Below are positions 36,898 to 45,606 of a stretch of DNA of 64,000 bases, in pieces (position 1 is the first letter of the stretch; the number at the start of each line of letters is the position of its first letter). Both the position numbers and the translations under genes were made by a program. The notes under the pieces were generated by a model. It did no database searches. It saw only the letters and a list, made by a program, of their open reading frames with translations, and was not told the DNA's origin. The stretch is from Blastomonas aquatica (GTDB lineage Bacteria; Pseudomonadota; Alphaproteobacteria; Sphingomonadales; Sphingomonadaceae). The stretch lies in NCBI RefSeq assembly GCF_014639875.1, contig NZ_BMGD01000002.1, positions 744,001 to 808,000 on the forward strand. The letters are read 5' to 3'.

Positions 36898-37767
36898 TTA
36901 ACCGCTGCTGGCTGATGCCCCGGCGCAGGCATTGGCGATCGCGGCGGCAAATGCCTTGCCGCCGTCCGCTGTGCGATCAAGCGACAGCCACGGTTCGATC
37001 AACTCGATCTCCATCAACGCATAACCACCCTTGCCATCGCCGACCATGTCAACGCGGGCATACAGGACATCGGAACCGATAGCTGCAAGCGTCGCGGTCG
37101 CCAGGGTTGTCGCCGCAACAGGCGGATCGATCGCAGACGACCGTCCGCCGAACTGCCCCTGCACGCGAAAGTCCCCGTCTGCCGGACGTTTTACGATTGC
37201 GTGGGCGAGCGTGCCCGCCAGATAGAACAGCGAAAGTTCGCCCTCTTTGGCAATGCACGGCATCATTGGCTGGACCAGCATCGCACGGCCCCGGGCTTCA
37301 TCGGGGCAGCCAATCCCATCGCGCAGCAGCCAGGTGTGGTCAGAACCTGCCGAAACCGGCGGCTTGATAACGAGATCACGCGTGGAGAAGACCGATCGCG
37401 CGTCGGTCAGCGCCCGATCATCGAGCGCATCAAGGAACCGGGTTGGGACAATCGCGATCCCTGCGCTCTCGAGTTCGAGCAGATACCGTTTGTCCGTGTT
37501 CCAGCGCAACACCGAGAGCGGATTGAGGAACCGGATGCCCTGCCAGCGATGAAGCTGTGCATGCCAGCGGAGCAGATCGCGGTGATAGCCCCAGGCCATC
37601 AGGGGCAACACCAGGTCGGCGATCAGCGGCCGGGTGTCTGTCCAGGCGCGCCATTCGACGTCGATGCCGTGGCGCGCCATCAGCGGCTCGATCTGTGCCT
37701 GCTGGTCACGCCAGTCGTCGTACCGGGTCTGGTCGGCGTCATCGGGGATCAGGATGCAGATGGTCAT
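36898..37767 (-). CDS. ATP-grasp enzyme, glutathione-synthetase/RimK-like
   Basis: 289 residues from the ATG at 37767. The fold is seen in NTDKRYLLELESAGIAIVPTRFL, the phosphate-binding lysine DLVIKPPVSAGSD, the AMLVQPMMPCIAKEGELSLFYL strand pair and the metal site ARVDMVGDGKGGYALMEIELIEP. Close relatives are unassigned ATP-grasp proteins sometimes annotated as glutathione synthetase-like. It is a ligase joining a carboxylate to an amine or thiol; the substrates are unknown. It may be co-transcribed with the TPR gene. Confidence 0.8.
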   Translation of the reverse strand: MTICILIPDDADQTRYDDWRDQQAQIEPLMARHGIDVEWRAWTDTRPLIADLVLPLMAWGYHRDLLRWHAQLHRWQGIRFLNPLSVLRWNTDKRYLLELESAGIAIVPTRFLDALDDRALTDARSVFSTRDLVIKPPVSAGSDHTWLLRDGIGCPDEARGRAMLVQPMMPCIAKEGELSLFYLAGTLAHAIVKRPADGDFRVQGQFGGRSSAIDPPVAATTLATATLAAIGSDVLYARVDMVGDGKGGYALMEIELIEPWLSLDRTADGGKAFAAAIANACAGASASSG

Positions 37768-37844
37768 GCGAGGCTCGCTGGGTTCGGTTGGGATGGTGTG
37801 ATCAGGCTTGATCGCCCGGCGGTTTCGGGTCAACAGTTCGCGCC

Positions 37845-38267
37845 ATGACCGATCCTGCCCCCGTAATCCAGAGCCTGTTTGCCGGGCTTCCCATCTTCAT
37901 GCTGCATCTGGGGTCCGCAACCCTGGCCTGGGCTGCCGGGTTGGCGCTGTATATGTGGATCACCCCGCACCGCGAATTTGCGCTAATCCGCGATGGCAAT
38001 ATAGCCGCTGCGGTATCGCTTGGAGGCGCGGCGATCGGGTTGGCGTTGCCGCTGGCGTTCTGCTTGGCGGCATCGGTGAACGTCTGGGATGTCCTGATCT
38101 GGGGAAGCGTTACGCTGATTCTGCAACTCATCGCGTTCCGCGCGGTCGACCTGCTGATCGGCAATTTGTCGAAGCGGATCGAGGAGAACGAGATCGCAGC
38201 CGCAACCTTCCTCGCGATGACCAAGATCGCGCTCGCCTCGCTCAACGCAGCCGCCGTTGCCGGATAA
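37845..38267 (+). CDS. DUF350 family inner-membrane protein
   Basis: 140 residues with four hydrophobic segments. The DUF350 signature is clear: WITPHREFALIRDGNIAAAVSLGGAAIGLALPLA. Members are small inner-membrane proteins, often next to phage-shock or glutathionylspermidine-synthetase-like ATP-grasp genes. Here an ATP-grasp gene is indeed the divergent neighbour, 77 bp away, which supports a functional link. A strong terminator follows the stop. Confidence 0.85.
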   Translation: MTDPAPVIQSLFAGLPIFMLHLGSATLAWAAGLALYMWITPHREFALIRDGNIAAAVSLGGAAIGLALPLAFCLAASVNVWDVLIWGSVTLILQLIAFRAVDLLIGNLSKRIEENEIAAATFLAMTKIALASLNAAAVAG

Positions 38268-38302
38268 AAAAAGGCGGAGCGCCCGGAAGCGCTCCGCCTT
38301 TA
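38266..38302. terminator. Bidirectional rho-independent terminator
   Basis: A perfect 9-bp stem GGCGGAGCG / CGCTCCGCC (38273-38281 and 38290-38298) with an 8-base loop is flanked by an A-run on the left and TTTATT on the right. It can end both the DUF350 gene and, with the A-run as its U-tail, the convergent outer-membrane-protein gene. Confidence 0.85.
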
Positions 38303-38345
38303 TTCCCGTTCTTCGAGATTTAACGCCCGAAGAATGTTCCGCCGA

Positions 38346-39191
38346 TCAGAAGCGGAATGCAGTGGTCACCCGGATCGAGTGGAACTCGAAATTGGGGTCG
38401 CTACGACGCATGTCGGTCTGGTTCGAAACCAGCAGGAACGGGTTGGTCGCAGGCGCGGTGCCCGGGCCGACGTTCACAACATAGTTGTCGTTGGTGTAGG
38501 TGTTGTAGAGATACTCAAGACCAATGCTCATGTTCTGAGCGATCTTGGCTTCTACGCCGCCGCCAGCCTGCCAGCCCCATGCCCAGTTCTTGCCGTTGCG
38601 CGGCGTGAACGAGTTTGCGGTATTGGACGTCTGGAAGTTGTTTTCCATACGACCATAGCTAGCACCACCGGTTGCATAAAACAGGATGCCGCCCCCGGGC
38701 GTATAGCCTGCGCGGGCACGTGCCGACACTGCGTAATCAAGTTCACGCGTGAACGTGTAGTTGGCAGGGGTCGTGCTGAATGCGGTTGCGAAGTCCTTCG
38801 CCTCCGAACGGCTTCCTTCGACCAGGGCGCCTACGACGAAGTTGCCCATGCGCTTGTCTGCACCGATACGGATACCGTATTCGATACCGTTCTGGTCCTG
38901 ACGGCAACCGCCGCCAGCGTTGTTGGCCAGCGCTGCGCCCCGGCAGAAACCAGGTGCAAACGCGTTCGCGCCTCCGGTGGTGAACACGCCGTCGCCGAAT
39001 TCGCCGTCAACGTTGGTGTCGAACACAACGCCTTCGCCGCGATCATTCGACTGAGCCGAATAGCCGAAATGGCCTCCGACATAGACGCCGTCGAAATCGG
39101 TGTCTTCCTTGACGGTTTGTGCGAAGGCTGGGGTCGCCAGCATTGCGATAGCGATCGCTGATACAGCGGAAATCTTGATGGGGTTGGTCAT
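38346..39191 (-). CDS. Outer-membrane beta-barrel protein (opacity/25-kDa OMP type)
   Basis: 281 residues with a clean signal peptide (SAVSAIAIAMLATPAFAQ). An eight-stranded barrel is suggested by alternating strands (GVYVGGHFGYSAQS, YGIRIGADKRMGNFVVGALVEG, DYAVSARARAGYTPGGGILFYATGGASYG) ending in Phe (TTAFRF), the BAM recognition residue. Such proteins are abundant surface proteins in alphaproteobacteria. A probable promoter with an operator-like dyad lies at 39270-39300. Confidence 0.88.
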   Translation of the reverse strand: MTNPIKISAVSAIAIAMLATPAFAQTVKEDTDFDGVYVGGHFGYSAQSNDRGEGVVFDTNVDGEFGDGVFTTGGANAFAPGFCRGAALANNAGGGCRQDQNGIEYGIRIGADKRMGNFVVGALVEGSRSEAKDFATAFSTTPANYTFTRELDYAVSARARAGYTPGGGILFYATGGASYGRMENNFQTSNTANSFTPRNGKNWAWGWQAGGGVEAKIAQNMSIGLEYLYNTYTNDNYVVNVGPGTAPATNPFLLVSNQTDMRRSDPNFEFHSIRVTTAFRF

Positions 39192-39269
39192 GGTTTTAGC
39201 GTCCTTGCTTTTTTAATTCAGACGCAGGCCAAACCTACGGACGACCCAACAGGTTCCAACCCGAATAAC

Positions 39270-39300
39270 ATAATATACCGATTGTGACCATTTTGTCACA
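39270..39300 (-). promoter_or_regulatory. Promoter of the OMP gene with an 18-bp perfect dyad over the -35
   Basis: On the minus strand TGTGAC (39300-39295) and TATATT (39277-39272) are 17 bases apart and form a plausible promoter about 80 bp before the OMP start. The -35 is one half of a perfect inverted repeat TGTGAC-N6-GTCACA (39283-39300), so a dimeric regulator binding here could block or activate transcription. It differs from the classical CRP site, which has six bases between TGTGA and TCACA; here there are eight. Confidence 0.5.
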
Positions 39301-39508
39301 TTTCTGGTCGATCTGGAAGCCAAGCTGAATGCCAGATTAATATAGCAGCCGCTCGATCTTCGTCTGGCTGGCTGCCAATTAAATGGGTAACGCCGTTCAC
39401 GACTGGGCTCGTCGGCTTAAGAGCCGCATGGTTGAATCCCGGGTGTCTCCGCCTAGCTTTTGTCATTATGCGTAAGATGGCATTCCGTTCCATGACATTG
39501 GAGTTTCG
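39301..39508. other. Intergenic, no gene seen
   Basis: Together with the OMP promoter this makes a 317-bp gap between divergent genes. It is AT-richer than the surroundings. A segment near 39420-39453 ends in GTTGAATCCCGGGTGTCTCC, faintly like a tRNA-Ser 3' end, but no cloverleaf can be built. The promoter of the protease gene should be here but is not obvious. Confidence 0.5.
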
Positions 39509-40345
39509 ATGAGCAAGCAGCGCACAACCAACCGGCGCGGTTGTCTGCCCTGGATTCTTGGCATCGTTCTCTTGTGGGTCTGGTTCAGCGGCGACACCGA
39601 GCAGTGGCAGGATACGCCGTTGAGGGTCGAGCAGTTCGATCCGCGCAACCCGCGCCGCCCGATGCCTGAAATCGGCGAGAGTTTCGTTATCGCCGATCCA
39701 GGACCGCAACAGGATAGCCAGGGCACCGCCTTTGCCGTCGATCGCGATGGAACCTGGCTCACCGCGCAGCATGTGACCAATGGCTGCGACCGGCTGGGTT
39801 TGGTGTCGGGCGGCGGGATCGACGCGCTGGTCGATGTGGTCCAGAGTGTCGAGGCTGATGTGTCGGTCATCCGGCAGGGGCCGCAGGCGCAGTTCGCGCT
39901 CGTGTTGACTGAGAATTTGCCAGCGTCTGGGAACACCGGCTATCATATGGGCTTTCCTGGGGGCGAACCGTCGGTCGTCGTTTCGCGTTATATCGGCCAA
40001 ACCTATGCGCAGCGCGGTGGGCCAGGCGGTGTGGCCGAACCCATTCTGGCCTGGGCCGAAGGCACGCGGTTTCCGACGGCAGATGGTCCGCTCGGCGGTA
40101 TCAGCGGGGGGCCCACCTTCGATCAACAAGGCAGGGTCGTCGGTGTCAACGCAGCCTCGACACCACGGCGCGGGCGGGTGCTCACCACCGACCCGATGGC
40201 AATCCTTCGGCTGGTGGATGCAAGCACCGTCATTGCCGAGCCGGGCGAAGTCACCAGTCTTGCGACGCCCGCCAGCGCAATCGCGCTTTTTCGCGTTCTT
40301 CTTGACCGCGGCATCATCCGGCAGGTCTATTGCGATGTCCGCTAG
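39509..40345 (+). CDS. Membrane-anchored trypsin-like serine protease
   Basis: 278 residues. An N-terminal membrane segment (CLPWILGIVLLWVWFSG) tethers a periplasmic trypsin-fold domain. The catalytic triad is visible: His88 in TAQHV, Asp117 in EADVSVI and Ser199 in GGISGGPTFD. The usual GDSGGP is GISGGP here, which lacks the Asp before Ser but keeps the oxyanion Gly. It has no PDZ domain, so it is not a full DegP. Target proteins are unknown. Confidence 0.83.
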   Translation: MSKQRTTNRRGCLPWILGIVLLWVWFSGDTEQWQDTPLRVEQFDPRNPRRPMPEIGESFVIADPGPQQDSQGTAFAVDRDGTWLTAQHVTNGCDRLGLVSGGGIDALVDVVQSVEADVSVIRQGPQAQFALVLTENLPASGNTGYHMGFPGGEPSVVVSRYIGQTYAQRGGPGGVAEPILAWAEGTRFPTADGPLGGISGGPTFDQQGRVVGVNAASTPRRGRVLTTDPMAILRLVDASTVIAEPGEVTSLATPASAIALFRVLLDRGIIRQVYCDVR

Positions 40346-40390
40346 GGCTGGCTATGGGCGCGACATGCCCTGCCAGAATGGATTTACGCG

Positions 40391-40723
40391 ATGACCGACA
40401 CGCCCGAAACTTCAGAACAGATTGACGCGCAGGTTGCTGCTGCACCCATCGACTCAAGCGATGTGCCGCCCGATCGTCTGGCGATCAGCCCCCGCAGCCC
40501 GCATTTCGATGGCGATCTGCTTGCACGCGGCATCGGCATCCGGTTCAAAGGCGTCGAGAAGAACAATGTCGAGGAATACTCGATCTCCGAAGGCTGGATC
40601 CGTGTCCAGGCCGGCAAGACCATGGACCGCAAGGGCCAACCGTTGACGCTCAAGCTCAGCGGTCCTGTCGAGGCCTGGTACAAGGATCTTGGAGATGACG
40701 CGCCTGTCGCCAAGGCAGGCTGA
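40391..40723 (+). CDS. DUF3297 domain-containing protein
   Basis: 110 residues. After a charged, disordered N-terminus of about 28 residues the whole sequence matches the small DUF3297 family (PPDRLAISPRSPHF, LLARGIGIRFKGVEKNNVEEY, GWIRVQAGKTMDRKG, LTLKLSGPVEAWY). The function is unknown; the protein is soluble and cytoplasmic. It lies 45 bp after the protease gene and faces the CHAP gene. Confidence 0.88.
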   Translation: MTDTPETSEQIDAQVAAAPIDSSDVPPDRLAISPRSPHFDGDLLARGIGIRFKGVEKNNVEEYSISEGWIRVQAGKTMDRKGQPLTLKLSGPVEAWYKDLGDDAPVAKAG

Positions 40724-40741
40724 TCCGCTGATCGGCTGGGA

Positions 40742-41506
40742 TCAGCCGCCGATTTTACCGATCAGATCACCAATCGGATCGGGCTGCAAATGCGGCGGCG
40801 GAGGTGGGGGCGGGGTCAGACGGACGGTTTCGCGCCGCGCGTCTTGCTGCTTCTTCAAGTACTTTGCGTATTCGCGGCGCTGCTTCTCGACCTGCTTGAG
40901 CTGCTTGCGCGCATCCTTTTCCGCCCTGCGTTCGGCCTGGCGCTGCGCCTTGCGTTCGGCGCCCGAGAGCGCGCGCGGGCGCTGGTCATTGGCTGCGATC
41001 TGAACCGGCGGGGTCTGCAACCGGCTGGGCGCGCGGCCTTGCGGATAGATGAACCCGTGCACCGGATACCGGGTGGTGCCGAGCCCGCCGATCGGCGTGT
41101 ACCAGACCCGCACCTCGCTCCAGTCATTTGCGGCCGATACGTCCTCGGCCAGAACATCTCGCTCGATCTGCCCCTTGCGGCCGTTGATCGGCGACCAGTT
41201 GGCGTGGTCGAGCAGCACGCGGCGCGAATCGATGATCCGGCTCACCGCTGCGACATGGCCCAGCTGCATCGCTCCGTGCGGCTTGAAGGCCATCACCGCA
41301 CCGGGCACAGGGCGCCTGCCGCGTTCATAGCGCCCCGCCGCTTGCTGCCACCAGCTGTGCGCATCGCCATAGATCTGGATGCCGCTGACCTGGCGGGCAT
41401 AAGGCACGCATTGGAGCAGCGGCTCCTGTGCCTGCGCCGGTGGAGACGCAAGGGTCAGGACCAAGGCGCTGGCCAGAACGGGCAGGAATCCGGGGCGTGA
41501 CATCAT
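40742..41506 (-). CDS. CHAP-domain protein, putative peptidoglycan amidase/endopeptidase
   Basis: 254 residues from the tandem ATG codons at 41506/41503. A signal peptide (PVLASALVLTLASPPAQAQ) is followed by a CHAP domain with the nucleophile Cys in LLQCVPYARQ and the His in LGHVAAV, then WSPIN and VRVWYTP. The last 90 residues are a highly charged coiled region (ERKAQRQAERRAEKDARKQL) and a polyproline tract (about eight Pro), probably a wall-spanning or binding segment. CHAP enzymes cut cell-wall peptides. The length and charge of the tail are unusual. Confidence 0.85.
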   Translation of the reverse strand: MMSRPGFLPVLASALVLTLASPPAQAQEPLLQCVPYARQVSGIQIYGDAHSWWQQAAGRYERGRRPVPGAVMAFKPHGAMQLGHVAAVSRIIDSRRVLLDHANWSPINGRKGQIERDVLAEDVSAANDWSEVRVWYTPIGGLGTTRYPVHGFIYPQGRAPSRLQTPPVQIAANDQRPRALSGAERKAQRQAERRAEKDARKQLKQVEKQRREYAKYLKKQQDARRETVRLTPPPPPPPHLQPDPIGDLIGKIGG

Positions 41507-41571
41507 CGGGACAAGAATGCGGCCTAAAGGTTCACAAAAAGTTGACCATGTTCCGTTGACCATGTTCCGAG

Positions 41572-41733
41572 GTGATCAGACCGCCATCCCGAACCATAGC
41601 GCAGATCCCGATCGAGCAAGCCGAGCTGGTGCAAACCACGTTGCGCCAGCCCGGCTGGAGCGCTGCTGGGCGCGAGCTGCACTTCGACGATGACAAATCG
41701 CGGCCAAACGCCTATCTGCCGCAGCCATCATGA
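41572..41733 (+). CDS. Candidate small ORF overlapping the rimO start
   Basis: A GTG at 41572 opens a 53-codon frame ending at a TGA that overlaps the rimO ATG (ATGA). The product has a plausible composition ([27 protein letters not shown]) but no recognisable family or clear ribosome site. It may be a real small gene coupled to rimO, or the decayed end of an older gene. Confidence 0.3.
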   Translation: MIRPPSRTIAQIPIEQAELVQTTLRQPGWSAAGRELHFDDDKSRPNAYLPQPS

Positions 41734-43112
41734 CCACCCCCATCACGATCCCCGCCCCGCCGAAAGTCGGCATGGTCTCGCTTGGCTGCCCCAAGGCGCT
41801 GGTCGATTCCGAACGCATCCTCACCAAGCTGCGCGCCGAGGGCTATCAGATGTCCGCCGATTATGCGGGCGCCGACGTGGTGCTGGTCAACACCTGCGGT
41901 TTTCTCGATAGCGCCAAGGAAGAGAGTCTCGAGGCGATCGGCGAGGCAATGGCCGAGAATGGCCGCGTCATCGTCACCGGCTGCATGGGCAACGAGGCCG
42001 ACGTCATCCGCGCGCGCTTCCCCGATGTGCTCGCGATCACCGGCGCGCATCAATATGAAGATGTCGTGCAGGCGGTGCACGACGCCGCTCCGCCTGCGCG
42101 TGGTGCTTTCATCGATCTGGTGCCCGAAGGCGGCATCAAGCTGACCCCGCGGCATTACAGCTATCTCAAGATCTCCGAGGGCTGCAACCACCGCTGCTCG
42201 TTCTGCATCATCCCGAGCCTGCGCGGTGACCTCGTAAGCCGCCGCATCGATGCGGTGCTGCGCGAAGCGGAGAAGCTGGTGGCGGCGGGAACGCGCGAGC
42301 TGCTGGTGATCAGCCAGGATACCTCGGCCTATGGCGTCGACACCCGGCACGAGCCGCGCGCCTGGAAGGGTCGGCCGGTGCGCGCGCACATGACCGATCT
42401 CGCGCGCGAACTCGGCGGCCTGCGCACGCCCGAGGGCCAGACGCCCTGGGTGCGCCTGCATTATGTCTATCCCTATCCGCATGTCGATCACGTCATCCCG
42501 CTGATGGCCGAGGGGCTGCTGACGCCGTATCTCGACATCCCGTTCCAGCACGCAGCGCCCAGCGTCCTCAAGCGGATGAAGCGCCCCGCCAATGAGGCAA
42601 AAGTGCTCGACCGGATCAAGGCATGGCGGCAGATCGCACCCGATATCACCATCCGCTCGTCGTTCGTCGTCGGCTTTCCCGGTGAGACCGAGGCGGACTT
42701 CCAATATCTCCTCAACTGGCTCGACGAAGCGCAGCTCGACCGCGTCGGCGGCTTCCGTTTCGAGCCGGTTGAAGGCGCTGCCGCCAACGATCTGTCCGAT
42801 CCGGTGCCCGAAGAGGTCAAGGAAGAGCGCTACCAGCGCCTGATGGAAAAGACCGCCGCGATCAGCGCCGCCAAGCTCGCCGCCAAGGTCGGCCGCACGC
42901 TGCCGGTGATCATCGATGAGATCGGCGAACCCGACGAGGAAGACGGCTCGGTCGGCGCGACCGGGCGTTCGCAGGCCGATGCTCCCGAGATCGACGGCCA
43001 TGTGTACCTGCGCGACGTTCCCGAGGGGCTTGCGCCGGGGTCGTTCGTCGATGTGTTGGTCGAGGATGCGGACGAGCATGATCTGTATGGGGTGATTGAC
43101 GGGCAGGGGTAA
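41730..43112 (+). CDS. rimO: Ribosomal protein S12 methylthiotransferase RimO
   Basis: 460 residues. It adds a methylthio group to a conserved Asp of ribosomal protein S12. The N-terminal UPF0004 domain holds Cys20, Cys56 and Cys85 for the second iron-sulphur cluster ([21 protein letters not shown]). The radical-SAM domain has CNHRCSFC (Cys152, 156, 159), and a C-terminal TRAM domain follows. [10 protein letters not shown] at the N-terminus distinguishes RimO from MiaB. Confidence 0.96.
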   Translation: MTTPITIPAPPKVGMVSLGCPKALVDSERILTKLRAEGYQMSADYAGADVVLVNTCGFLDSAKEESLEAIGEAMAENGRVIVTGCMGNEADVIRARFPDVLAITGAHQYEDVVQAVHDAAPPARGAFIDLVPEGGIKLTPRHYSYLKISEGCNHRCSFCIIPSLRGDLVSRRIDAVLREAEKLVAAGTRELLVISQDTSAYGVDTRHEPRAWKGRPVRAHMTDLARELGGLRTPEGQTPWVRLHYVYPYPHVDHVIPLMAEGLLTPYLDIPFQHAAPSVLKRMKRPANEAKVLDRIKAWRQIAPDITIRSSFVVGFPGETEADFQYLLNWLDEAQLDRVGGFRFEPVEGAAANDLSDPVPEEVKEERYQRLMEKTAAISAAKLAAKVGRTLPVIIDEIGEPDEEDGSVGATGRSQADAPEIDGHVYLRDVPEGLAPGSFVDVLVEDADEHDLYGVIDGQG

Positions 43113-43446
43113 GGTGGCACTCGCGCAGTCCCGCACTCCACCACGCTCAGGCTGAGCCGGTCGACGCCCCTGCGCGGACGTCAATCAGGGTGGATCGGAC
43201 GCGTCAGAGGATGGCGCAGCCAGTTCGTGTTCGAAGTCGCGGTACGCCCGCCAGCCTTCAGATACTGACTGTATTGACGTCATATAGTGGGTGTTTTCAA
43301 AAAAAACGCCCACCCCGTGCTGTGCTTACAAATGTTGATATCAAGGCGTAAAACTTTCGAAGTCAATATGAGGCGAATTGGAAGCCGTGACTTGTCATGA
43401 ACTCGCGGTCGGCTAGGTTCAAGGCCTGTCGAGGAGTGGTCGCCAA
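43113..43446. other. Intergenic region, 334 bp, with one hairpin
   Basis: No coding frame is supported. The composition becomes AT-richer from about 43260. The sequence at 43287-43313 forms an 11-bp hairpin (GTGGGTGTTTT with AAAACGCCCAC, one G-T pair, loop CAAAA). It lacks a T-tract, so it is not a standard terminator. The promoter of the next lipoprotein gene should lie between 43320 and 43430. Confidence 0.45.
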
Positions 43447-44931
43447 ATGAAATCTGTCGTTGCTGTGTCCCGTGCTGTTCTGGTCACCGTTCTATGTGCC
43501 GTCCCGCTGATAGTTTCGGCCTGTGGTGGCGGTGGAACGCCGACCCCCACGCCCCCGACCTCGCTGCCGCCTACCAACCGCGCGCCGCAATTCACCTCGC
43601 CCGCCACGGCTTCGATTGTCGAAAACAGCGCAACCACTTTCTATACTGCGGCTGCCAGCGATCCTGATGGCGACCCACTCACATTTTCGATATCGGGAGG
43701 TCCAGACGCGGCGGTATTTGCGCTGACCGGTACAAATCTTGCCTTTCGCAATGCCCCGGATTTCGAGCGGCCCGCCGATAGCGACCGTGACAATGTCTAC
43801 AACGTCACGCTCACGGTCAGTGACGGGCGTGGTGGCACCAACAACCTGTCTGTCGTCATCACCGTCACCAACGAAAAGGAGGGCATTGTGGTCCGCCGGA
43901 TCGCCACAGGGTTTGTTGAGCCCATTGGAGGTTCTTTGTTGGTCCCGCTGTTGCCCCCGCAAAATGGCACGACGGGGCAGGTGGCGGTGGCCCAGGCCAA
44001 CGGAGAAATCTACGCTGTTGACGGAACAACCGGTCAGCGCAGCCTGTTTACGGATGTCTTCGCTAATCGCCCGCGCGGGCGCGTGCTGGCCATAAGCCCG
44101 TTCGGAAGGTCCACTGGTTTGTTCACCGGTATGTTGGCTGTTGCGCAGGATCCGTCAGGTCGGGTGGTTGTCCAAGGCTTGGGAAATCGAAATTTCCCCA
44201 ATTTTACCGTAATTTTGCCTGCCGGTTCACCGCCGGTTTCTGCAAAAATTTTCGAGGGTCCTGCCGGACAGCAGTCCGTTGGCAATCTGTTTATGGCCAT
44301 CTCTGACGAGAGCGGAGACTTTGCTCAAAATGCCAACTCCATGCGTGGCAAACTCCTTCGGCTGGGACTGAACGATCCTTATGCAGGGGCTGCCGTATCG
44401 CCAGGGTTTATTCCGCAAATCGTTGGTAACGGAATTCGCCATTCGGGCGGGGGAGGGGCTTTTGCCGGACAGATTCTGCTGGCTGACCAGGGCGCATCGG
44501 TTGAGCACGAACTAACCTTCTTCGATACGAATGCCAGAGGGCTGAATTTCGGTTGGCCCGGTCGCGAAGGCACGCAGGGGGTTGGCAGCAATGCTCCGGC
44601 TTCGGTCAATGGCCCAAAGCTCGTCTACGGTTTTGGTAACGGTCGCGACGAAGGCACCGGCATCATCTTTGGTGGGCTATATCAGGGGCCAATAGCCACT
44701 TTGAACAATCGCTTCGTGTTCGGAGACCGAAGCGGTACGATCTGGTCCGTGCCCGCTAATGATCTGACCAATTCCTCCCTGCTGCGCGCACCGCAACTGG
44801 ATCGCCGCACCGAAGATTTTGTCCCGGATATCGGTCGGATAGAGTCTCCGGTCGCATTCATTGTCGATGATCGCAACCGGCTGTTCATCCTCGATGCTGA
44901 CGGAGAGCTTTTCCGGGTCGATGCAGGGTGA
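43447..44931 (+). CDS. Lipoprotein with cadherin-like domain and sugar-dehydrogenase-like beta-propeller
   Basis: 494 residues. The signal peptide ends in a lipobox (LIVSAC, Cys26) followed by poly-Gly and a Thr/Pro linker. Residues 45-145 form a cadherin-type Ig repeat (SIVENSATTFYTAAASDPDGDPLTFSISGG, VYNVTLTVSDGRGGTN). The rest resembles the soluble glucose/sorbosone dehydrogenase propeller (GEIYAVDG, NSMRGKLLRLGLNDPYAG, GLNFGWPGREG, FGDRSGTIW). PQQ-type catalytic residues are not evident, so it may be a surface-binding protein. Third-position GC is lower than in neighbouring genes. Confidence 0.75.
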   Translation: MKSVVAVSRAVLVTVLCAVPLIVSACGGGGTPTPTPPTSLPPTNRAPQFTSPATASIVENSATTFYTAAASDPDGDPLTFSISGGPDAAVFALTGTNLAFRNAPDFERPADSDRDNVYNVTLTVSDGRGGTNNLSVVITVTNEKEGIVVRRIATGFVEPIGGSLLVPLLPPQNGTTGQVAVAQANGEIYAVDGTTGQRSLFTDVFANRPRGRVLAISPFGRSTGLFTGMLAVAQDPSGRVVVQGLGNRNFPNFTVILPAGSPPVSAKIFEGPAGQQSVGNLFMAISDESGDFAQNANSMRGKLLRLGLNDPYAGAAVSPGFIPQIVGNGIRHSGGGGAFAGQILLADQGASVEHELTFFDTNARGLNFGWPGREGTQGVGSNAPASVNGPKLVYGFGNGRDEGTGIIFGGLYQGPIATLNNRFVFGDRSGTIWSVPANDLTNSSLLRAPQLDRRTEDFVPDIGRIESPVAFIVDDRNRLFILDADGELFRVDAG

Positions 44932-44959
44932 GGGGCGAAGCGGTTGCCCAATGCCTCCC

Positions 44960-45052
44960 CCGTCATGCTGAATGCGTTTCAGCAACAATCGCGTCCCAAC
45001 AGCTAAAGCCGCGCGGGAAGAATTGAGCCCTGAAACGCGTTCAGGGTGACGG
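44960..45052. repeat. Inverted-repeat element, family C
   Basis: CCGTCATGCTGAATGCGTTT at 44960 is mirrored by the element's right end at 45027-45052 (CCTGAAACGCGTTCAGGGTG), giving two 25-base arms with few mismatches around a 42-base core. It is a common type of intergenic palindrome in alphaproteobacteria, seen once in this window. Confidence 0.65.
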
Positions 45053-45152
45053 TTGGGCGACCTGCCGTTGTGACGAATTGCATGCAACTTATTGATGCGA
45101 TCGAAGGTTTGGTTAATTGCTGACGCAGAACAAATAGCGCATAAGGCCAAGC

Positions 45153-45563
45153 ATGTTGCGCTCCATCTTTGCCTTTATAATCGCGCCTTTTCCGGCAGGC
45201 TTCTTCCAGGCTTCTGTCGTGGCTATATGGCCCAAACACGGCACCGGTATTTTTGAGCATCCCCTGTCGATGTTTATAGCCATCTGTTTGCTTTTTTACA
45301 TGCTTGGTCTCGTGTTCGGCATTCCACTTCTTCTGTTTTCTCAGAAGCGATGGCATCCATCATCACGTGGGCATGCGCTGGGCGGGGCAGCCGTCATGGC
45401 CCTGCCAATCGCTGTTGCTCTCGGATTGATTGCTGCTCGTGGAGTCCTCACAGCTTATGTTGCCGTGTATAACTTAGCCTTTTTCGCGGCTGGGGGAGCA
45501 ATTGCGGGGGTGCTGTTCTATCGATTGAGCACGGTTAAAGATTTAGGGGGTGACTGTCATTAG
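45153..45563 (+). CDS. Small inner-membrane protein of unknown function
   Basis: 136 residues with four predicted membrane segments (FAFIIAPFPAGFFQASVVAIW, FIAICLLFYMLGLVFGIPLLLF, GGAAVMALPIAVALGLIAARG, LAFFAAGGAIAGVLFY). No family is recognised. Codon use is clearly AT-richer than the surrounding housekeeping genes, suggesting horizontal acquisition. It stands alone between a repeat and the Lrp gene. Confidence 0.6.
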   Translation: MLRSIFAFIIAPFPAGFFQASVVAIWPKHGTGIFEHPLSMFIAICLLFYMLGLVFGIPLLLFSQKRWHPSSRGHALGGAAVMALPIAVALGLIAARGVLTAYVAVYNLAFFAAGGAIAGVLFYRLSTVKDLGGDCH

Positions 45564-45606
45564 GCGAGCATGCAGTCGGTTCACCACGTGACGACCCGGA
45601 CGCCCC

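Noticed and set aside
39283-39300. CRP binding site
   Set aside because: The half-sites resemble TGTGA/TCACA but are eight, not six, bases apart. It is kept only as an unassigned dyad.
39415-39453. tRNA-Ser-like 3' end (GGTTGAATCCCGGGTGTCTC)
   Set aside because: The T-stem pairs poorly, and no anticodon arm or matching 5' acceptor strand can be found upstream. It may be chance or a very decayed remnant.
43287-43313. Rho-independent terminator after rimO
   Set aside because: The hairpin is good, but no T-run follows on either strand and it is 175 bp beyond the rimO stop.
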